Position numbers and translations under genes: made by a program
In this document: positions 59,530-64,000 of the stretch, one piece after another
Numbering within the stretch: position 1 is the stretch's first letter
Layout of the letters: the number at the start of each line of letters is the position of its first letter
The notes under the pieces: generated by a model
The model's input: only the letters and a program-made list of their open reading frames with translations
The model's database searches: none
What the model was told of the DNA's origin: nothing
Source of the DNA: Alnus glutinosa
Lineage: Eukaryota > Streptophyta > Magnoliopsida > Fagales > Betulaceae
Assembly: GCF_958979055.1 (NCBI RefSeq)
Contig: NC_084886.1
Coordinates: 46,393,154 to 46,457,153 of the forward strand
DNA: 64,000 nucleotides
Reading direction: 5' to 3'

Positions 59530-62030
59530 TACAATATCTTCACTCTAATAAGGGAGGTTAGTCTAACTCGAAACAATAGTAGTGTAAATCTTCCTTGAAT
59601 TTATTGCGCATAAATTAAATTTGATGCATAAATGACACCAGCGGACATGGTATCACGTCATATTCACTATGTAACATACCATGTATATTATAAGATGTAA
59701 CAAAATAAATCTTAATCATGAAATGACTCAAATAAAATGGATAATCCTATTCCATGTAGTCCCCCAGATCATGGAGAGTAAAAACTGTGTATACAAATTA
59801 TGTTGGTATTGTGTAACTCAATGCTAAACCAATTAGAGTTGAGCAAATGTGAAAAGACATTTCATAAAATATGAAAAGACAACTATACCCTTGATTTATA
59901 ACTAAATGAATCCTCTCCATTTCAAATGAAATGGAGAGGATCCAAATTCAAACAGATTGGACGTTTATATATAGTTTTGGCAGGATTAACATAGTACCAT
60001 CTTACCCCAATGTAAACTCCTTCAGTGTGACAATTAAATGTGGTGGACCAATTTTCTATCATTTGGACGAACTCAAAATGAAAGGTGTAATTTTTGTTCA
60101 ACATTTCAGGCCTTTAAATAGGCAACTAAGTCGGTTAGCCTGAAACTCAGTCGACGAATTATTCCAAAATAGCCACAATATGGCTGGCATGTGGCTTAGC
60201 CGATGGGGACATTCCTTCTATCGATTGAGCCCACCTAATCCTTATCTAGACTGTTGGTTTTCTTGCTAAAAAACTTGAGCTTAACACGTGAAACCTAACT
60301 CGGTCAATCGAGTCTCATTTAGTCAATCGAGCATAGTGTAGAAAATCCTAATTTTGCATTTTCGACCTTGTTTTTTGTATCGTTTTGTCCCAACACCTAC
60401 TTGCCTTTCTGTACTTTACCATATCTATCATATCTTTGTTTGTGGTCATTTTCCTTAAGTTTTAATCTCATGAGAATTTCTATTTTATTATCAGGCGTTT
60501 ACAATGGGGGTGGCGCTACACCGGCCAGAGGGGGTGGCTATACCACCCTTCTGGGCTCCTTTACAATTTCTTTTTATAAATATTAATATTAATATATTTT
60601 TATAATTTTTTTTGTTTATTATTGTTGCAAGTGACATATGTCACAATTTGATTAGTGCTAACATACACCGACGATTTTCATCATTTTTTTATTTATTTTT
60701 TTTTTTTTTTGTGTGGAAGTTGAGAACAAGAACTCATTTGTATTTTTGCTTACCATAGAGTTTTTAGCCAATTTTTATACCCTATAAAGCTATTTGCAAA
60801 TGCGTGAAACTACAAAGACTTATTTTGGAATATATATATACATACATATTTTTTTAAAAAAACAAATGGGTGACCATGTGAGCACCTCCAATAGAAGAGG
60901 GGGTACCTTTTTTTTTTAATAGATAGAAGAGGTGGGGGTGCCTAGCGGTCGAGAGTTGTGTTAGCGTTTGAAATTTGGAGGGACAAAATTGAAAATAAAA
61001 AAATTACGAGGTAAAATTTTAATTTTTAAAGAATTATAATAATATTTTTATTTTTATTTTGGAGAAAACATGGTGGCTTGGGAGGCAACCTCCCAAGCTA
61101 CCATGTAGCCTCGCCCCTGCTTGCGACTACTTGGTCTGGTTTTTGTTTTTTGCTTTTGAATGGGAATAGTATAATAGCATTTTTCATATAATTTTTGTAT
61201 GTATTTACAAAGATAGAGAAAAACGGATAGAAGTCTTACAATATCACATCGATCTCTTAAACAATAGTTTTTTTGCCAAATTATTGTAAGAATTTTATTT
61301 GTATATATGATTTTGTAATCTTATACCATGTGGTTATAATTTTATCAAATTTTATACTTTGTGATGTAAGAACTTTATGCAATTATGCTCAGGGGCGGAA
61401 CTACTCTTTGGCTTGGGGGGCATCTGAAAAAAAAAAAAAAAAGAAAAAAATTTAAATTTTACCCCTTATTTTTTTTTTATTTTCTTAGTTTTGGCCCCCC
61501 AAAGTTTTTTTTCTCAATTTGGCCCCCTCAATGTTTGAAACCTGGCTCCGCCCCTGATTATGCTCGTGATCTTTGTTCAATAAAATACTAAGGTTACGTT
61601 AAAAAAAAAAAAAAAAAAATTACGAAGAATCACATTTTAAAGTCACTTTACATATGACGTTTGCTCATCTTTCATATTAAAGAAATGCTACAGTGATATT
61701 ACGATCATCTATCTCTCATTTAAGTTCTTTTATTAAGTTTTTTTCCACAAACTTTTTGTCTCTATTTAATTATTCTTTCTTTAAACTTGAAAAAAGAAGA
61801 AGAAGTCATTTTCCAAAACAAATAATATGATATAGAGTATTTTTTAAAAGTTATTCTTCAAAACAGGAAAAAAAAAAAGAAAAGAAAAAAGAAAAAAAGA
61901 ATTGCTAATAAAAAATTTAGAGAAAATTTTAAAGTATCATATGTGGATGCTCTTAAATTTAAAATCTTGGACCTTGGTAAACTTAACTCTTAATCTGGCT
62001 AAATTAAAAACGAAGTAAAATCAAGAAAAG
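58667..62030. other. Intergenic region
   Basis: Begins with the gluconokinase 3'-UTR. (TA)n occurs at 59495-59526. At 60120-60335 there is a block with TCAATCGAG-type words (GTCAATCGAG at 60303 and 60322) next to TTTAAATAGGC, resembling another decayed LTR promoter. A hairpin CATGGTGGCTTGGGAGG / CCTCCCAAGCTACCATG lies at about 61069-61105. An hAT MITE at 61390 is listed separately. No gene seen. Confidence 0.4.
61390..61556. mobile_element. 167-bp hAT MITE with exact 8-bp target duplication
   Basis: Begins CAGGGGCGGAACTA and ends GGCTCCGCCCCTG (inverted ends CAGGGGCGGA). ATTATGCT is present on both sides (61382-61389, 61557-61564), the hAT signature. The interior is a poly-A run plus GGCCCCCC words. 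Confidence 0.88.
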
Positions 62031-62033
62031 TAC

Positions 62034-62169
62034 AACGGTGTTTTGGAATATATATATATATATATATATTTTTGCCAAAAAACAAAGGACATTTTGGTCA
62101 TCACGATATTACAACGGAAGGACCTTTTCGTCAACACGCATTTCAACGGCTCTCTAAGAAACAGCCGTT
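62034..62169 (+). promoter_or_regulatory. MSA-core cluster in the CDC20 promoter
   Basis: AACGG cores are at 62034-62038, 62113-62117 and 62045-type spacing again at 62145-62149, plus the inverse CCGTT at 62165-62169. TTTCAACGGCT and AGCCGTTGC form an inverted pair. All lie within about 200 nt upstream of the TATA box. The core matches the MSA (MYB3R) element of plant G2/M genes; flanking bases match the full consensus only partly. Confidence 0.55.
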
Positions 62170-62232
62170 GCGACCTTCCGAATCTCTGTATTTTACTTTT
62201 TTTGGCTTTTGAGCGTCCCGAACAACATTTAT

Positions 62233-62240
62233 TATATAAA
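62233..62240 (+). promoter_or_regulatory. TATA box of CDC20
   Basis: TATATAAA, about 290 nt before the ATG at 62527. It predicts transcription start near 62265, so the (CT)n tract at 62272-62302 would be in the 5' leader. Confidence 0.65.
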
Positions 62241-62268
62241 CCCTCTTGTTAGACTCATTTCTCATCCC

Positions 62269-62271
<3 letters not shown>

Positions 62272-62302
<31 letters not shown>
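62272..62302 (+). repeat. (CT)n tract in the CDC20 5' leader
   Basis: Pure CT repeat just downstream of the predicted transcription start. Confidence 0.85.
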
Positions 62303-62305
<3 letters not shown>

Positions 62306-62526
62306 ACTACGCACTTCTCCAAAGCGCTCAAAGATCGACTACACAACATTCACACCTCTCAACATTTATATATTTTGTTTCTTTAATCTAAATATTTCTT
62401 TTGCAGGCTTTGTTTCTTCGTTTGTTATCACTTTATTTGATAATTTTATTTCAGGGTTTTGCTCTATCTCTTCTCTCTATCTATTATTGCTTTGGGTATA
62501 TATATTCTTTTGGTTGTTTTAGTGTT

Positions 62527-64000
62527 ATGGATGCAGGCACTTCTTTCAGCTTGAAGGCGCAGTCTCGATGCCCACTTCAAGAACAGTATATGCAGAGAAA
62601 GAATGCTCGAGAAAACGTAATTTCGTACATCTTTCTTATTATTGCTTCAAATAGTTTTACCATTTCTTTTAATTCTTTACAAAATTTAAGTAGGGTTTTG
62701 AGATTATAGTTTTTTTTTGGTTTTATGTATTTAACTTTGAATTGGGTTATCAAATTTGATTTGTGAAATAAGGTTTTTTAAACCTTAATTAAAAATTTTT
62801 GTGAAGAGAAGAATGACTGTTATTGGAAGTGTCTAATAAAATTTTCTTCCTTATAAGCAGTTGGATAGATTCATTCCAAACCGATCAGCAATGGACTTCG
62901 ATTTCGCACATTACATGCTGACAGAAGGGAGGAAAGGTAAGGAGAACCCAGCTGCAAGCTCACCAGCAAGAGAGGCCTACAGGAAGCGGCTGGCTGAGGC
63001 CTTCAACATGAACCGGACACGAATTCTTGCCTTCAAGAACAAGCCGCCTGCCCCGGTGGAGTTGATCCCACGTGAAGTCTCCTCTTCTCTTCACAGTGAT
63101 AAGCCAACTAAGCCCCGGCGACATATTCCTCAGGTGTGCATACGATCTAGTCTTTCATTGATGTAGTTCCTCTTGCTGTCTTTTGAAAGCTGGTCTAATT
63201 AATTTGGTTTGATAATATGCAGACTTCTGAGAGGACATTAGATGCTCCTGACCTTGTAGATGATTATTACCTGAATTTACTGGACTGGGGAAGCTGCAAT
63301 GTTCTAGCAATTGCGCTGGGAAATACAGTTTATCTGTGGGATGCTTCAACTGGTTCTACTTCTGAACTTGTCAGTATTGATGAGGAAGATGGCCCTGTTA
63401 CAAGTGTTAGCTGGGCTCCTGATGGCCGGCACATTGCCATTGGCTTGAACAATTCAGAAGTACAGTTGTGGGATTCAACAGCTAATCGACAGGTTCTTAA
63501 ATTTTTCATTGTTCTTCCATATTCTTTATTTATTTTCTGATATAAAATTGTGCTAATGCTTGTAATTATTGTATTGTTGTTTTTGCAGCTAAGAACCTTG
63601 AAAGGTGGTCACAGAATGCGAGTGGGGACGCTGGCATGGAATAATCATATCCTTACAACTGGAGGAATGGACGGTCTGATCATTAACAATGATGTAAGAG
63701 TCAGAGACCACATTGTTGAAACCTACAGAGGCCACAGCCAAGAGGTTTGTGGGCTAAAATGGTCAGCCTCAGGCCAGCAATTGGCGAGCGGAGGTAATGA
63801 TAATCTCCTCCACATCTGGGACAGATCAACTGCATCTTCAAATTCAGCAACACAGTGGCTTCACAGGCTTGAGGACCATACATCTGCCGTGAAAGCCCTT
63901 GCTTGGTGTCCTTTCCAGAGCAATTTGCTGGCTTCTGGTGGAGGTGGAGGTGATAGGTGCATAAAGTTCTGGAACACCCACACTGGTGCGTGCCTGAACT
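62527..64000 (+). CDS. CDC20: CDC20, WD40 activator of the anaphase-promoting complex (partial, runs off the right edge)
   Basis: Exons 62527..62616, 62861..63133, 63223..63492 and 63589 onward, all in phase 0. About 348 residues are visible and the C-terminus is beyond the window. The C-box [11 protein letters not shown] (residues 32-42) and the motif [12 protein letters not shown] identify CDC20 rather than the CCS52/CDH1 branch. WD40 repeats follow from [38 protein letters not shown].., [26 protein letters not shown].., [26 protein letters not shown].., [19 protein letters not shown].. CDC20 recruits cyclin B and other D-box substrates to APC/C and is the target of the spindle checkpoint (family knowledge). 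The C-terminal IR tail is expected past 64000. The start is the first ATG in frame with conserved N-terminal residues. The upstream MSA cores suit its known G2/M expression. Confidence 0.95.

Overview
This is nuclear DNA of a flowering plant, most likely a woody eudicot (rosid; Fagales is a guess from the repeat flavour, not a demonstrated assignment). Evidence: AT-rich intergenic DNA, GT-AG introns up to several kb, plant-specific gene families (SAUR, PR-1, plant CDC20, plant PWWP), long (CT/GA)n tracts in 5' leaders, and many copia, LINE, MULE, hAT and Tourist-type remnants. I rebuilt the exons by hand from reading-frame continuity, GT/AG signals and family conservation. Every complete model closes in phase.

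Layout. 0.7-2.0 kb (+): a small two-exon gene that keeps only the transposase-associated domain of CACTA elements. 3.2-4.0 kb: two MITEs. 4.67-5.0 kb (-): a SAUR gene with a clear TATA box. 7.08-10.37 kb (-): a five-exon gene for an acidic/serine-rich 748-aa nuclear-type protein, with an exact mitosis-specific activator (MSA) site upstream. 10.6-15.5 kb: gene-free, with a 31-bp tandem repeat and a TTCGAA-palindrome cluster. 15.77-23.67 kb (+): a three-exon PWWP-domain gene (842 aa). 24.85-25.39 kb (+): an intronless PR-1/CAP gene. 28.07-45.65 kb (-): an 11-exon phospholipid-scramblase (AIM25-like) gene stretched to 17.6 kb by a LINE (itself carrying an hAT MITE), a copia fragment and a Tourist MITE in its introns. 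47.7-53.5 kb: three LTR-like insertions on the minus strand, two with perfect 5-bp target duplications, plus a MULE-type MITE. 56.2-58.7 kb (+): a gluconokinase gene whose second intron holds a 1,055-bp full-length foldback transposon ending 24 nt before the 3' splice site. 62.5 kb to the right edge (+): the 5' part of CDC20, with several MSA cores upstream.

The genes are unrelated housekeeping, stress and cell-cycle genes and form no pathway cluster. Two share a probable regulatory theme: CDC20 and the acidic-protein gene both carry G2/M-type MSA motifs. Four genes carry (GA/CT)n tracts in or near the 5' leader.

The most unusual structures are: (1) the intronic foldback; (2) a solo LTR whose promoter-upstream part holds 10-bp CGTCCGGACG-type palindromes arranged in pairs with an 11-12 nt spacer, repeated six times; and (3) a second solo LTR with four TCGATCGATCGA blocks phased at 31-32 bp. 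Both arrays lie upstream of a TATA box in the LTR's own orientation.
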